Source of the DNA: Candidatus Pelagibacter sp. FZCC0015
GTDB taxonomy: Bacteria > Pseudomonadota > Alphaproteobacteria > Pelagibacterales > Pelagibacteraceae
Assembly: GCF_007833635.1 (NCBI RefSeq)
Contig: NZ_CP031125.1
Location: 806,001-870,000 of the forward strand
Length of the DNA: 64,000 nucleotides
Reading direction: 5' to 3'
Position 1 is the stretch's first letter. Each line of letters begins with the position of its first letter. Under the pieces are notes generated by a model. That model made no database searches. It was not told the origin of the DNA and worked only from the letters and a program-made list of their open reading frames with translations. This document shows, piece by piece, positions 8,831-18,524 of the stretch. The position numbers were made by a program, and so were the translations under genes.

Positions 8831-11674
8831 ATGCTCTTAGGAAATTATTTTCACAACATAAACAAAAATTATAAAAATTTTTATTTTTCAGGAATTTCGT
8901 TTGACACAAATAGCATAAAAAAAAATAATGTTTTTTTTGCAATCAAAGGCAATAGTTTTGACGGTAATAAATTTATTCCAGAAGCAATTAAAAAAGGATC
9001 TAAAATTATTGTAACTGAAAAAAAAGGAAATGATTTTCAAAATGGAATTTTGTATATTTATACAAGTAATATAAGAAAATTATTAGCTGAAATTGCTTTC
9101 AAAATTTATCATAAAAAACCAAAAAATTTGATTGCAGTTACAGGTACAAATGGGAAATCGTCAGTTGCTGATTTTTACTATCAATTATTAAAATTAAACA
9201 ATAAAAAAGTTGCTTCAATTGGTACATTAGGTGTTAAATCAAAAAGAATTAATTTGAATTTATCTAATACCACAATAGATCCAATTCAATTAGCTAAAAT
9301 TTTGACTAAGTTAAAAACTCAAAAAATAGAAAATGTAATCATGGAAGCCTCAAGTCATGGTTTGAAACAAAATAGATTAGATGGTTTGAAGTTTAATTCA
9401 GGTATATTTACCAATTTATCCCAGGATCATCTTGATTATCATAAAAATTTAAAAAATTATTTAAAAGCAAAACTTTATTTATTTGAAAAACTAATTCAAA
9501 AAAGAGGCAATGTAATTACAGATCAATTAATTCCAGAGTTTAAAAAAATAAAAAAAATTACAATTAATAAGAAATTAAAATTGCATACACTAAATGATAA
9601 GAAAAATAATCTAGAGCTTTTATCTCATAACTTTAAAGGAGAGGGGCAAGTTCTAAGAATTAAATTAAATAGTTCAATACAGGATCTAAATTTAAATTTA
9701 ATAGGAAAAGTACAATTGAAAAATGTTTTAATGGCAATAATTGCTGCAAAATACAGCGGTGTAAGTTTAAATAAAATTTTAAATACAATTCCAAAATTGA
9801 AACCAGTTGAAGGAAGATTTGAAAAAATAGGTAAAATTAAAAATCAATCAAAAGTAATTCTTGATTATGCTCATACGCCTGATGCTTTAAAAACGTGTCT
9901 TTTAAATCTTAGAGAACAATTTTCTAATAAAAAAATCAAAGTTCTATTTGGTTGTGGGGGAAATAGAGATCAAAACAAAAGATCAAAAATGGGTAAAATA
10001 GCTAGTGATTTTGCAGATAACATCATTCTAACTAATGATAATCCTAGATTTGAAAATCCTCAAAAAATAAGAAGAGATATAAAAAAGGGAATTAAAAAAA
10101 AGAGAATTATTGAAATACCCAATAGAGCTATAGCAATAACTCAAGCTATTTATAATTTGAATTCAGGTGATATTTTGTTAGTTGCCGGGAAAGGCCACGA
10201 GAAAACACAAGATATTGGAAATAAGAAAGTTTTCTTTTCAGATAGAAAAGTAATTCTAAATGCTATTAAGCATAAAAATAATAATTTATCAGATAATTTA
10301 AAATTAAATGTGGTTAAAGAGGCAGCAAAAATTAAAAAATTGTCTACATCCATATCTTTAAAAAAAGCAAGAATAAATTCTCATGAAGTTAATAAAAATG
10401 ATATTTTTTTTGCTATTAGAGGAAAAAAAAATGATGGTAATAAATATGTTGCAGAATCATTTAAGAGAAAAGCATCGTTAGCTGTATTAAATAAAATTCA
10501 AAATAAATTAAATAAAAGTCGACAGATTAAAGTAAAAAATACTTTAAAATTCTTAACAGATATTTCAAAAACTTTTAGGAAAAGTATTGATACAAATATT
10601 ATAGCTATCACAGGCAGTTGTGGCAAAACTACACTTAAAGAATTATTGGGCAATGTATTAAGTAAAATTTCAAAAGTAAGTATTTCTCCAAAATCTTATA
10701 ACAATAAATTTGGGGTTCCTTTAAGTCTTTTTAATTTAAAACAAAATGATGAATTTGGAATTTTAGAAATTGGAATGGATAAAAAAGGAGAAATTGATTA
10801 TTTATCAAAAATTATAAAACCAGATGTTGGTGTGATAACAAATATAAATTATGCACATGCTAAAAATTTTAAAAATATTAAACAAATTGCTTTAGCAAAA
10901 TCTGAAATTATTAATAATATAAAACCTAATGGTTATGCTGTATTAAATGCAGATGACAGCTTTTTTCAATTACATAAAAAAATTGCCATAGAAAATAAAA
11001 TTAAAGTAGTTTCTTTTGGTATTAAAAGTCAGAAATCAGACATTAAATTAATTAATATACAGCCCTTTGGAAAAAAATTTAGAATTAATGTTAGATCAAA
11101 TAATAAAAAAAAGTATTTCACATTATCAAACGATTTTCAAAACAATATATACAATACACTTTCTGCTTTAGCAGTTATCAGTATTTATAAAAATATATTT
11201 AAACTTAATGAAAATATTTTTCTTAATTTCAAAATTCCAGTTGGAAGAGGAGATCATTCTCTAGTAAAAATTGATAATAAAAAAATTAATTTAATTGATC
11301 AAAGTTATAATTCAAATCCTCTATCATTAAAATCAGCAATAAAAAATTTTGATAAAATAAACTCAAAAAAATCAAATAAATATCTACTAATTGGTGACAT
11401 GTTAGAACTTGGTAGACATTCAAAAAAACTTCATCAATCTATTGCTCCAACAATTAATCAAACTAAGATAGATAAGGTATTCGTTAAAGGCAAAATGGCA
11501 TCTATAATATTTGCAGGTGTCTCAAAAGCCAAAAAAGGCAGGATTTTATTAAACAAATCTCAAATTATTGAATTGATTAGAAAAGATATAAAGAATAATG
11601 ATTATTTAATGATTAAGGCCTCACTTGCGACAGGATTCAACGAAATAGTAAAAGATCTGAAAGGATTGCATTAA
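8831..11674 (+). CDS. murE/murF: MurE-MurF fusion: UDP-MurNAc-tripeptide synthetase and D-Ala-D-Ala adding enzyme
   Basis: One uninterrupted 947-residue frame carries two consecutive Mur ligases. The first half is MurE: FSGISFDTNSIKKNNVFFAI near residue 18, P-loop TGTNGKSS (about 103-110), and the DNPR motif near residue 401 that selects meso-diaminopimelate. The second half, from about residue 490, is MurF: ITGSCGKTTLKE near residue 590, LEIGMDKKGEIDYLS, and QSYNSNPLSLKSA near the end. The two enzymes act one after the other on the cytoplasmic UDP-MurNAc peptide. In most bacteria they are separate adjacent genes. The join region (about 480-495) is Lys/Asn-rich and looks like a short linker. 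No frameshift or internal stop is present. Confidence 0.96.
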   Translation: MLLGNYFHNINKNYKNFYFSGISFDTNSIKKNNVFFAIKGNSFDGNKFIPEAIKKGSKIIVTEKKGNDFQNGILYIYTSNIRKLLAEIAFKIYHKKPKNLIAVTGTNGKSSVADFYYQLLKLNNKKVASIGTLGVKSKRINLNLSNTTIDPIQLAKILTKLKTQKIENVIMEASSHGLKQNRLDGLKFNSGIFTNLSQDHLDYHKNLKNYLKAKLYLFEKLIQKRGNVITDQLIPEFKKIKKITINKKLKLHTLNDKKNNLELLSHNFKGEGQVLRIKLNSSIQDLNLNLIGKVQLKNVLMAIIAAKYSGVSLNKILNTIPKLKPVEGRFEKIGKIKNQSKVILDYAHTPDALKTCLLNLREQFSNKKIKVLFGCGGNRDQNKRSKMGKIASDFADNIILTNDNPRFENPQKIRRDIKKGIKKKRIIEIPNRAIAITQAIYNLNSGDILLVAGKGHEKTQDIGNKKVFFSDRKVILNAIKHKNNNLSDNLKLNVVKEAAKIKKLSTSISLKKARINSHEVNKNDIFFAIRGKKNDGNKYVAESFKRKASLAVLNKIQNKLNKSRQIKVKNTLKFLTDISKTFRKSIDTNIIAITGSCGKTTLKELLGNVLSKISKVSISPKSYNNKFGVPLSLFNLKQNDEFGILEIGMDKKGEIDYLSKIIKPDVGVITNINYAHAKNFKNIKQIALAKSEIINNIKPNGYAVLNADDSFFQLHKKIAIENKIKVVSFGIKSQKSDIKLINIQPFGKKFRINVRSNNKKKYFTLSNDFQNNIYNTLSALAVISIYKNIFKLNENIFLNFKIPVGRGDHSLVKIDNKKINLIDQSYNSNPLSLKSAIKNFDKINSKKSNKYLLIGDMLELGRHSKKLHQSIAPTINQTKIDKVFVKGKMASIIFAGVSKAKKGRILLNKSQIIELIRKDIKNNDYLMIKASLATGFNEIVKDLKGLH

Positions 11675-12760
11675 ATGCTTTATCAATTTTTATTAAATTT
11701 TGTAGATACTTTTAGTTTTTTAAATGTATTTAAATATTTAACTTTTAGAACAGGTTTATCTTTTTTCACCTCATTGGTTATTGTGTTGATTATTGGAGGT
11801 CCTTTTATTCGATTTTTTTCAAAACAAAAAATTTTAAATCCAATTCGGGACGATGGACCTGAAGATCATATAGTTAAAAAAATTGGTACACCAACAATGG
11901 GAGGTTTAATAATTTTATTTGGCTTATTGGTATCAGTAATATTTTGGGCAGATTTATCAAATATTAATATTTTATTTTGTATTTACATAGCAATTACTTT
12001 TGGTTTATTGGGAGCATATGACGACTTTAAGAAGATTAAATATAGCAACTCATCAGGAATTTCTTCAAAGTTTAAAATAATTTCACAAATAATATTAGCA
12101 ATTATAGGAGTGAGTTTATTTGTTTATTTTAATGATTATCAAAATTTAAATAATTTATATTTTCCATTCTTTAAAAATTTAATCATAAACCTTGGATGGT
12201 TTTTTGTACCATTTGCAATATTTGTAATTATAGGTTCATCTAATGCCGTTAATCTTACAGATGGATTAGATGGTCTAGCAACAGTGCCTGTAATATTAGT
12301 TGCAGCATGTTTTGCTTTTATAAGTTATGTTACTGGAAATATCGTATTTTCAAATTATTTACAAATTCCCTACATCGAAGGAACAGGTGAGGTAGCAATT
12401 TTTTGTGGGGCAATTATTGGCTCTTGTCTAGGTTTCTTATGGTTCAATGCTCCACCTGCTAAAATTTTTATGGGTGATACAGGTTCATTATCTCTTGGAG
12501 GATCTTTAGGTGCAGTAGGAATTATCACAAAGCATGAAATAGTTTTAGCTATTACTGGTGGACTTTTTGTACTAGAGGCAGTTTCAGTAATGGTTCAGGT
12601 GATTTCATTTAAACTTACTGGAAAAAGAATTTTTAGAATGGCGCCTATTCATCATCATTTTGAGAAAAAGGGATGGCCAGAGTCTACAGTTGTAATTAGG
12701 TTTTGGATTATCTCTATCATCCTAGCAATGATTGGTTTAGCTACCTTAAAATTAAGATAA
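11675..12760 (+). CDS. mraY: Phospho-MurNAc-pentapeptide translocase MraY
   Basis: A polytopic membrane enzyme that moves phospho-MurNAc-pentapeptide onto undecaprenyl phosphate to give lipid I. About ten hydrophobic helices are visible. Motifs: GTPTMGGLIIL near residue 72, the aspartate pair in GAYDDFKKI, NLTDGLDGLA with its catalytic/Mg-binding Asp, FMGDTGSLSLGG and the cytoplasmic APIHHHFEKKGW loop. Length 361 is typical. It begins on the base after the stop of the murE/murF fusion, and its stop overlaps the murD start (TAATG). Confidence 0.97.
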   Translation: MLYQFLLNFVDTFSFLNVFKYLTFRTGLSFFTSLVIVLIIGGPFIRFFSKQKILNPIRDDGPEDHIVKKIGTPTMGGLIILFGLLVSVIFWADLSNINILFCIYIAITFGLLGAYDDFKKIKYSNSSGISSKFKIISQIILAIIGVSLFVYFNDYQNLNNLYFPFFKNLIINLGWFFVPFAIFVIIGSSNAVNLTDGLDGLATVPVILVAACFAFISYVTGNIVFSNYLQIPYIEGTGEVAIFCGAIIGSCLGFLWFNAPPAKIFMGDTGSLSLGGSLGAVGIITKHEIVLAITGGLFVLEAVSVMVQVISFKLTGKRIFRMAPIHHHFEKKGWPESTVVIRFWIISIILAMIGLATLKLR

Positions 12761-14058
12761 TGAAAATATTTAATAATATTTTTTTAAGAAAAAAAATATT
12801 AATTTATGGTTTAGGAAAGAGTGGCATTTCATCTTATAAGTTTTTAAAAAACAAGTCTGATGTATATTTGTTTGATGACAATCAAAAAATTAAATTTAAA
12901 TTTAAAAAAAAAATTATTAAACTAGAGCAAATTCAAAAAATAAATTTTGATAGAATTATTATTAGTCCCGGAATTGATATCTCAAATTGTAAGTTATCAA
13001 AATTTTTAAAGAAAAATTTTAAAAAAATTCATACCGACCTTGATGTTTTGTTTTCATTTTATAACAATGAAAGCATTACTATTACCGGAACCAACGGTAA
13101 ATCTACAACTGCTAAAATTTTACATGATGCTTTAATTGATCAAAAAAGAGACTCAAGACTTATTGGGAATATTGGTAATCCAGCATTATCAGAAAAAAAT
13201 ATTACAAAAAAAACAATCTTTGTAATAGAGGCTTCTTCTTATCAACTAGATTACAGTAGCGTATTTAGATCAAAATATGCGGTAATTTTAAACATAACTG
13301 CAGACCACATTGAAAGACATAAAAGTTTAAAAAATTATGTAGATGTAAAATTTAAATTATTAAAATCTCAAATAAGAGGATCTTTTGCATACGTAAAAAA
13401 AGAGGATGAACTAATAACTAAAAAATTAAATAAAAATAAATATAATTCAGAAATCTACAGAGTACAGACTTCAAGTATAGATAAAAAGTTTAATAAAATT
13501 ACTAATAAATATTTCCTATCTGATGGCAATAAAGAAAATTTATCATTTATATTAAAAATTGCTCCAAGATTAAAACTTAATTACAAAAAATTAATTAAAA
13601 CTATTAATAAATTTAAAGGTCTAGATTTCAGACAACAAATTATATTTGATAAAAAAGATCTCACAATAATTAACGACTCTAAATCTACAAGTTTTGCTTC
13701 CTCAGAAAATATATTAAAAAATTTAAATCATGCATATTGGATCTTAGGAGGAATTCCTAAAAAAGGAGATAAATTTAAACTATCAAAAATAAAGTGTAAA
13801 AATATCAAAGCTTATATTTTTGGATCACATCATAGAAAATTTAAAAAAATTTTAAAAAATAGATTAAAAATTGAAAATTTTAAGAATTTAAAAGAAACTC
13901 TTAAAGTTATTTTTTCAGAAATTAATATACAAAAATCTAAAAAAAATATTATTTTTTTCAGTCCAGCTGGAGCTTCATTCGATAGTTTCAAAAATTTTGA
14001 AGATAGAGGGTATTATTTCAATCAGATAATTAAAAAATATATAAATGCAAAGCGATAG
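12760..14058 (+). CDS. murD: UDP-N-acetylmuramoylalanine--D-glutamate ligase MurD
   Basis: Adds D-glutamate to UDP-MurNAc-L-Ala in the cytoplasm. The P-loop TGTNGKSTTAKIL and the FVIEASSYQLDY segment are clear, and the C-terminal domain carries DSKSTSFASSENIL and the FFSPAGASFDSFKNFEDRG block. I place the start at the ATG overlapping the mraY stop. This gives 432 residues and a normal N-terminal Rossmann start (ILIYGLGKSGISSYKFL). An in-frame ATG 57 bases upstream would add a stretch unlike the family. The protein is slightly short and very lysine-rich. The 3' end overlaps ftsW by 14 bases. Confidence 0.95.
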   Translation: MKIFNNIFLRKKILIYGLGKSGISSYKFLKNKSDVYLFDDNQKIKFKFKKKIIKLEQIQKINFDRIIISPGIDISNCKLSKFLKKNFKKIHTDLDVLFSFYNNESITITGTNGKSTTAKILHDALIDQKRDSRLIGNIGNPALSEKNITKKTIFVIEASSYQLDYSSVFRSKYAVILNITADHIERHKSLKNYVDVKFKLLKSQIRGSFAYVKKEDELITKKLNKNKYNSEIYRVQTSSIDKKFNKITNKYFLSDGNKENLSFILKIAPRLKLNYKKLIKTINKFKGLDFRQQIIFDKKDLTIINDSKSTSFASSENILKNLNHAYWILGGIPKKGDKFKLSKIKCKNIKAYIFGSHHRKFKKILKNRLKIENFKNLKETLKVIFSEINIQKSKKNIIFFSPAGASFDSFKNFEDRGYYFNQIIKKYINAKR

Positions 14059-15166
14059 TATTGTTTACAAATTTTATTATCAGTGGTGGAAAAACATAGA
14101 TAAATCTATTTTTTTACTAATAAGTTTATTATTTATTATTGGATTATTTTTTTCTTTAGTTTCAACTTCTCTAATAGCTTCTGATAAGTTAGATACCAAC
14201 AGTTATTTCTTCTTTTTTAAACATTTGATTTATGTGTTAATTGGAATATCTCTTATTTTTATATTTTCATCATTAAATTCAGATCAATTATATAAATACT
14301 CTATTATTCTTTTTTTTGTTTCACTTATTTCTTTATTTTTAGTTCCATTCATTGGTGTTGAAGTTAAAGGTTCTAAAAGATGGATAGACTTATTTTTTTT
14401 ACCAAGATTTCAGCCAATAGAAGTTCTAAAACCATTTTTGATAATAATTTTAGCAACTATTCTATGTGATATAAAATCAAATATTTTATTTAAGTATTTG
14501 ATATCTATTTTTTTGATATCTTTCATTTCTTTATTGTTAATAGCTCAACCAGATATTGGCCAAACTTTATTAGTGATATTTTGTTGGGCAGTTCTAATCT
14601 TCACATCAGGAATTAATATATACATTCTTTTAGCAATATTTATTGCTGGTGCATCTTTACTTGCTTATCTTATTATTTATGTTCCAAGGTTTGATTATAT
14701 TCAAGGACGTATTTTTTCATTTTTTAAAAGAGAAACAGGTACTCATAACTTCCAATCTGATAAAGCAATAGAGTCAATTACAAGTGGAGGCTTTTTTGGA
14801 AAAGGTATAGGTGAAGGAGTTCTTAAAAATAGAGTTCCCGAAGCTCATACTGACTACATTATTTCAGTAATTTCTGAAGAGTTTGGTGTTGTTGCCATAA
14901 TGTTAATATTATTATTGTTTTTGATCTTAATTTATATGGTTTTTAAAAAAATAAGCTTTGAGACAAATGATAAAGTTAAACTTATTTTAATAGGATCAAT
15001 TAGTTTAATATTAATGCAGGCCACAATTCATGTGGGCGTTAATATAAGATTATTTCCAACTACTGGAATGACATTGCCTTTTTTAAGTTATGGTGGTTCA
15101 TCGATAATAAGCACATCAATATTAGGTGGAATAATTTTAAATTTAACAAAAAGAAAAATAACTTAA
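14045..15166 (+). CDS. ftsW: Septal peptidoglycan glycosyltransferase FtsW (SEDS family)
   Basis: A multi-spanning SEDS protein that polymerises lipid II at the septum with FtsI. Family motifs are visible: EVKGSKRWIDLFFLPRFQPIE near residues 108-128 (with the conserved KGSKRW and QP.E), LIAQPDIGQT, the extracytoplasmic PEAHTDYIISVISEEFG block, and the C-terminal LPFLSYGGSS. Ten membrane helices can be counted roughly. Length 373 is normal. It overlaps the end of murD by 14 bases and is followed three bases later by murG. Confidence 0.97.
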   Translation: MQSDSIVYKFYYQWWKNIDKSIFLLISLLFIIGLFFSLVSTSLIASDKLDTNSYFFFFKHLIYVLIGISLIFIFSSLNSDQLYKYSIILFFVSLISLFLVPFIGVEVKGSKRWIDLFFLPRFQPIEVLKPFLIIILATILCDIKSNILFKYLISIFLISFISLLLIAQPDIGQTLLVIFCWAVLIFTSGINIYILLAIFIAGASLLAYLIIYVPRFDYIQGRIFSFFKRETGTHNFQSDKAIESITSGGFFGKGIGEGVLKNRVPEAHTDYIISVISEEFGVVAIMLILLLFLILIYMVFKKISFETNDKVKLILIGSISLILMQATIHVGVNIRLFPTTGMTLPFLSYGGSSIISTSILGGIILNLTKRKIT

Positions 15167-15169
15167 TAA

Positions 15170-16234
15170 ATGACAAAAAAAGTTTTAATTTCCACAGGTG
15201 GATCTGGAGGTCATGTGATACCAGCAATTACAATTTATAATCATATAAAGCATAAGCATGAAACCTTGATTACTACTGATATCAGAGGTCTTAAATATTT
15301 AGAAAAGAATTATAAAGCAATTATAATTAATACTCCAAAATTAAATAATTATTTGTTACTTCCTTTTTCACTTTTAAAAATACTTTTTCTCACTTTTAAA
15401 TCTTTTTTTATTTTAAAAAAAAATAATATTTCAATTTTAATTTCTACAGGTGGCTATATGTCTTTGCCAATATGTTTAGCAGCAAAAATATTGGGAATTA
15501 ATATTTTTTTAATTGAACCAAATATGGTTCTTGGAAGAGCAAATAAATTTTTTTTAAATTTTTCAAGAAAATTAATATGTTATTCAAAGAATTTAATTAA
15601 TTTACCATCTGGAATTAATAACAAATTAATTACTGTCAAACCTTTGATACGAAAAGAATATTACGAAACTAGTGCGTATCAAAAAACTGATAATCTATTC
15701 ACAATTATAATCATAGGAGGTAGTCAAGGTGCAAAAATCTTTGATGAGCTTTTAAATAAATTTTTTGTGAGTATAGCAAAACAGGTTCCTATAAAAATTA
15801 TTCATCAAACAAGTGAGAAAAATGTTAATTTTTTAAAAAATTTTTATTCTCAAAATAATATTGAAAGTAGAGTTTTCAGTTTTGATCACAATCTTAATGA
15901 AGTTTTAAAACAAGGGGATTTATGCATAACGAGAGCAGGTGCATCAAGTTTAGCTGAACTATCTTTTTTAAATATTCCATTTATAGCAATACCACTTCCG
16001 TCATCAAAAGATAATCACCAGTATGAAAATGCAAAATATTATGAGGAACAGGATTGTTGTTGGATAATTGATCAAAAAAATTTTGACGACCAAAAATTTG
16101 AGAAATTTTTATTAGAATTGACAAATAAAAGCCAGGATTACATGACAAAAAAAAATAATTTACAGAAATTAAATTATCAAAATACATGGAATAATGTTAA
16201 TCAAAAAATATTAAAAACTATTAATGAAAATTAA
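15170..16234 (+). CDS. murG: Lipid II synthase MurG (GT28)
   Basis: Transfers GlcNAc from UDP-GlcNAc to lipid I on the inner face of the cytoplasmic membrane. The N-terminal glycine-rich loop STGGSGGHVIPA (residues 8-19), the second loop ISTGGYMSLP near residue 90, and the C-domain IIIGGSQGAKIFDELL and ITRAGASSLAELSFL blocks match MurG. The conserved PLPSSKDNHQYENA segment follows. Length 354 is typical. The stop overlaps the murC start by 11 bases. Confidence 0.97.
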   Translation: MTKKVLISTGGSGGHVIPAITIYNHIKHKHETLITTDIRGLKYLEKNYKAIIINTPKLNNYLLLPFSLLKILFLTFKSFFILKKNNISILISTGGYMSLPICLAAKILGINIFLIEPNMVLGRANKFFLNFSRKLICYSKNLINLPSGINNKLITVKPLIRKEYYETSAYQKTDNLFTIIIIGGSQGAKIFDELLNKFFVSIAKQVPIKIIHQTSEKNVNFLKNFYSQNNIESRVFSFDHNLNEVLKQGDLCITRAGASSLAELSFLNIPFIAIPLPSSKDNHQYENAKYYEEQDCCWIIDQKNFDDQKFEKFLLELTNKSQDYMTKKNNLQKLNYQNTWNNVNQKILKTINEN

Positions 16235-17621
16235 ATTAGCAAAAACAGAACTTATACATTTTGTAGGAATAGGTGGAATAGGCATGAGTGGCTTAGCACT
16301 TATTATGAAAGGTAAGGGTTTTAAAGTTCAAGGCAGCGATATTGCAAATAATAAAAATATTGAAAGATTAAGAAAAGAAAAAATAAAAGTTTTCATTGGA
16401 CATAAGATACAAAATATAGAAAAGGGGACTATCCTAGTTGTGTCTTCTGCTATTAAAAAAAATAATCCAGAGCTTCTTGCGGCCAAAAAAAAACAATTAC
16501 CTATATATAAAAGAGGAGAAATGCTCGCCAATATTGTTTCTTTAACGAAAAATATTGTAGTAGTTGGATCACACGGTAAAACTACTACAACATCTTTAAT
16601 AGCATCTATATTTCAAGAAACAAAAATTGATCCCACAATCATCAATGGTGGAGTAATAAATTCGATTAATAATTCGGCAAAGCTTGGAAAAAGTGATTGG
16701 TCTATATTAGAGGCAGATGAGTCAGATGGAAGTTTTGTTTACATACCTCCAACATACTCAATCATCACTAACATAGATCGAGAGCATATGGATTATTATG
16801 GCACTATGGATAAATTAAATAAATATTTTGAAAATTTTGTTAACAAAGTTCCTTCATTTGGAAAATCATTTATTTGTTTAGATGAAAAAAATAATAGAAA
16901 TTTAATTAAAAATATTAAAAATAAAAACTTCTATACATATGGTTTGGATAAAAAATCAAATTTTTGTATAAAAAATATAAAACAATTAAAAGAATTCTCT
17001 GAGTTTGACTTAAATATAAAATTACCTAATAAAAAAAACCAATTAATAAAAAAATTCAAAATTCCATTATTGGGAAATCATAATATTAAAAATTCTGTAG
17101 CTGCGGCAGCATTAGCGTTAACAGTAGGGTTACCAATTAACAATATAAAAAAAGGACTTAAAAATTTTAAAGGGGTTCAAAGAAGATTTAATAAAATTTT
17201 CAATTTTAATAATGTAGATTTTTATGATGATTATGCTCACCATCCTACAGAAATCAAAGAAGTACTAGATGGTGTAAAAAAAGTTTATAAAGATTATGAA
17301 AAGATATGTATTTTCCAACCACACAGAATATCAAGATTAAAAGATTTAAGAAAAGAATTTACATATGCTTTTAAAGATGCGGATAAAGTTATTTTGTTTC
17401 CAATTTATACCGCAGGAGAAAAATTAAAACTTGGATTTAGCTATATTAATTTTGCAAAGGAAATAATTAAAAACTCAAGAGTTCAGTTATTTTTAGTAGA
17501 TGATAAATTTCAATTAGCAAAATTTATTAAATCAAATATATACGGAAAAAAAATAGTTATAGGCATGGGTGCAGGAACTATTTCAAGTTGGATACGAGAA
17601 TTACCAAATTTATTATCATGA
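16224..17621 (+). CDS. murC: UDP-N-acetylmuramate--L-alanine ligase MurC
   Basis: First of the Mur ligases; adds L-alanine to UDP-MurNAc. The N-terminal Rossmann block IHFVGIGGIGMSGLALIM (residues 11-28), P-loop VGSHGKTTTTSLIASI near residue 114, the LEADESDGSF motif and the C-domain YDDYAHHPTEIKEVL block are all present. Length 465 is normal. It overlaps murG by 11 bases, and its TGA stop overlaps the murB ATG. Confidence 0.97.
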   Translation: MKIKLAKTELIHFVGIGGIGMSGLALIMKGKGFKVQGSDIANNKNIERLRKEKIKVFIGHKIQNIEKGTILVVSSAIKKNNPELLAAKKKQLPIYKRGEMLANIVSLTKNIVVVGSHGKTTTTSLIASIFQETKIDPTIINGGVINSINNSAKLGKSDWSILEADESDGSFVYIPPTYSIITNIDREHMDYYGTMDKLNKYFENFVNKVPSFGKSFICLDEKNNRNLIKNIKNKNFYTYGLDKKSNFCIKNIKQLKEFSEFDLNIKLPNKKNQLIKKFKIPLLGNHNIKNSVAAAALALTVGLPINNIKKGLKNFKGVQRRFNKIFNFNNVDFYDDYAHHPTEIKEVLDGVKKVYKDYEKICIFQPHRISRLKDLRKEFTYAFKDADKVILFPIYTAGEKLKLGFSYINFAKEIIKNSRVQLFLVDDKFQLAKFIKSNIYGKKIVIGMGAGTISSWIRELPNLLS

Positions 17622-18523
17622 AAGTTAATTTCAAAGAATTGATGGATGAGTTTAGTGATAATTTAAAGCTAGATTATGATTTAAAAAAAAAAAATTGGTT
17701 TAACATAGGAGGCAAAACAAAAGCTTTCTATAAGGCAGATAATTTAAAAGAATTAATTAAATTTCTTAAAAAAATTCAAAAAGAAAAAAAAATATTTATA
17801 TTAGGGGCCGGCTCTAATACCTTGATATCTGATAACAAATTTGATGGAGTTGTAATCAAACTTACTCAAAATTTTAATAATATTTCTTTACATTCTGAAC
17901 AAATTATAGTGGCAGGTAGTGCAGTTACAGATAAATCATTATCTGAATTTGCAATGGAAAATAGTTTAGGCGGTTTTGAATTTCTATCATGCATACCAGG
18001 AACAGTGGGTGGTGGTATTAAAATGAATGCTGGTTGTTTTCAAAGGGAGTTTAAAGATATTCTTGTTTCTATTCAGGCAGTAAATAAATCAGGTCAGGTA
18101 ATAACTATACCAGCAAAAGAGATAAATTTTAAATATAGAGATAGCGGATTATCTGAAGATCTTATTTTTTTAAGTGCATCATTTAAAGGTTTCAAGAAAG
18201 ATAAGAATTTAATTAATAATGAGATAAGGTTATTAAAAGAAAAAAAAAAACAAGCTCAACCAACAAAAATTAAGACTAGTGGCAGCACATTTAAGAATCC
18301 TATAGATCAATCTGATAAAAAAGTTTGGCAACTAATCAAAGAATCTGTGCCATTAGAAAAATCCTTTGGAGATGCATCAATTTCTCAAAAACATTGTAAT
18401 TTTTTTGTAAATAGAGGTAATGCTAAGTTTGAAGATATGAAAAAATTGATAAATTTTGTGTCTGAATGTGTATTTAAGAAAACAGGGGTTAAATTAGAAA
18501 CAGAAATTAAAATTTTAGAATAA
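17618..18523 (+). CDS. murB: UDP-N-acetylenolpyruvoylglucosamine reductase MurB
   Basis: A flavoenzyme that reduces the enolpyruvyl group to make UDP-MurNAc. FAD-binding parts are NWFNIGGKTKAFYKA near residue 29, ILGAGSNTLISD, and the FLSCIPGTVGGGIKMNAGC segment typical of type I/II MurB. The catalytic region includes KFKYRDS-like INFKYRDSGL and SGSTFKNP with the serine that protonates the product. I set the start at the ATG that overlaps the murC stop (ATGA), giving 301 residues. An in-frame ATG 30 bases upstream is less likely. Confidence 0.95.
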   Translation: MKVNFKELMDEFSDNLKLDYDLKKKNWFNIGGKTKAFYKADNLKELIKFLKKIQKEKKIFILGAGSNTLISDNKFDGVVIKLTQNFNNISLHSEQIIVAGSAVTDKSLSEFAMENSLGGFEFLSCIPGTVGGGIKMNAGCFQREFKDILVSIQAVNKSGQVITIPAKEINFKYRDSGLSEDLIFLSASFKGFKKDKNLINNEIRLLKEKKKQAQPTKIKTSGSTFKNPIDQSDKKVWQLIKESVPLEKSFGDASISQKHCNFFVNRGNAKFEDMKKLINFVSECVFKKTGVKLETEIKILE

Positions 18524-18524
18524 A

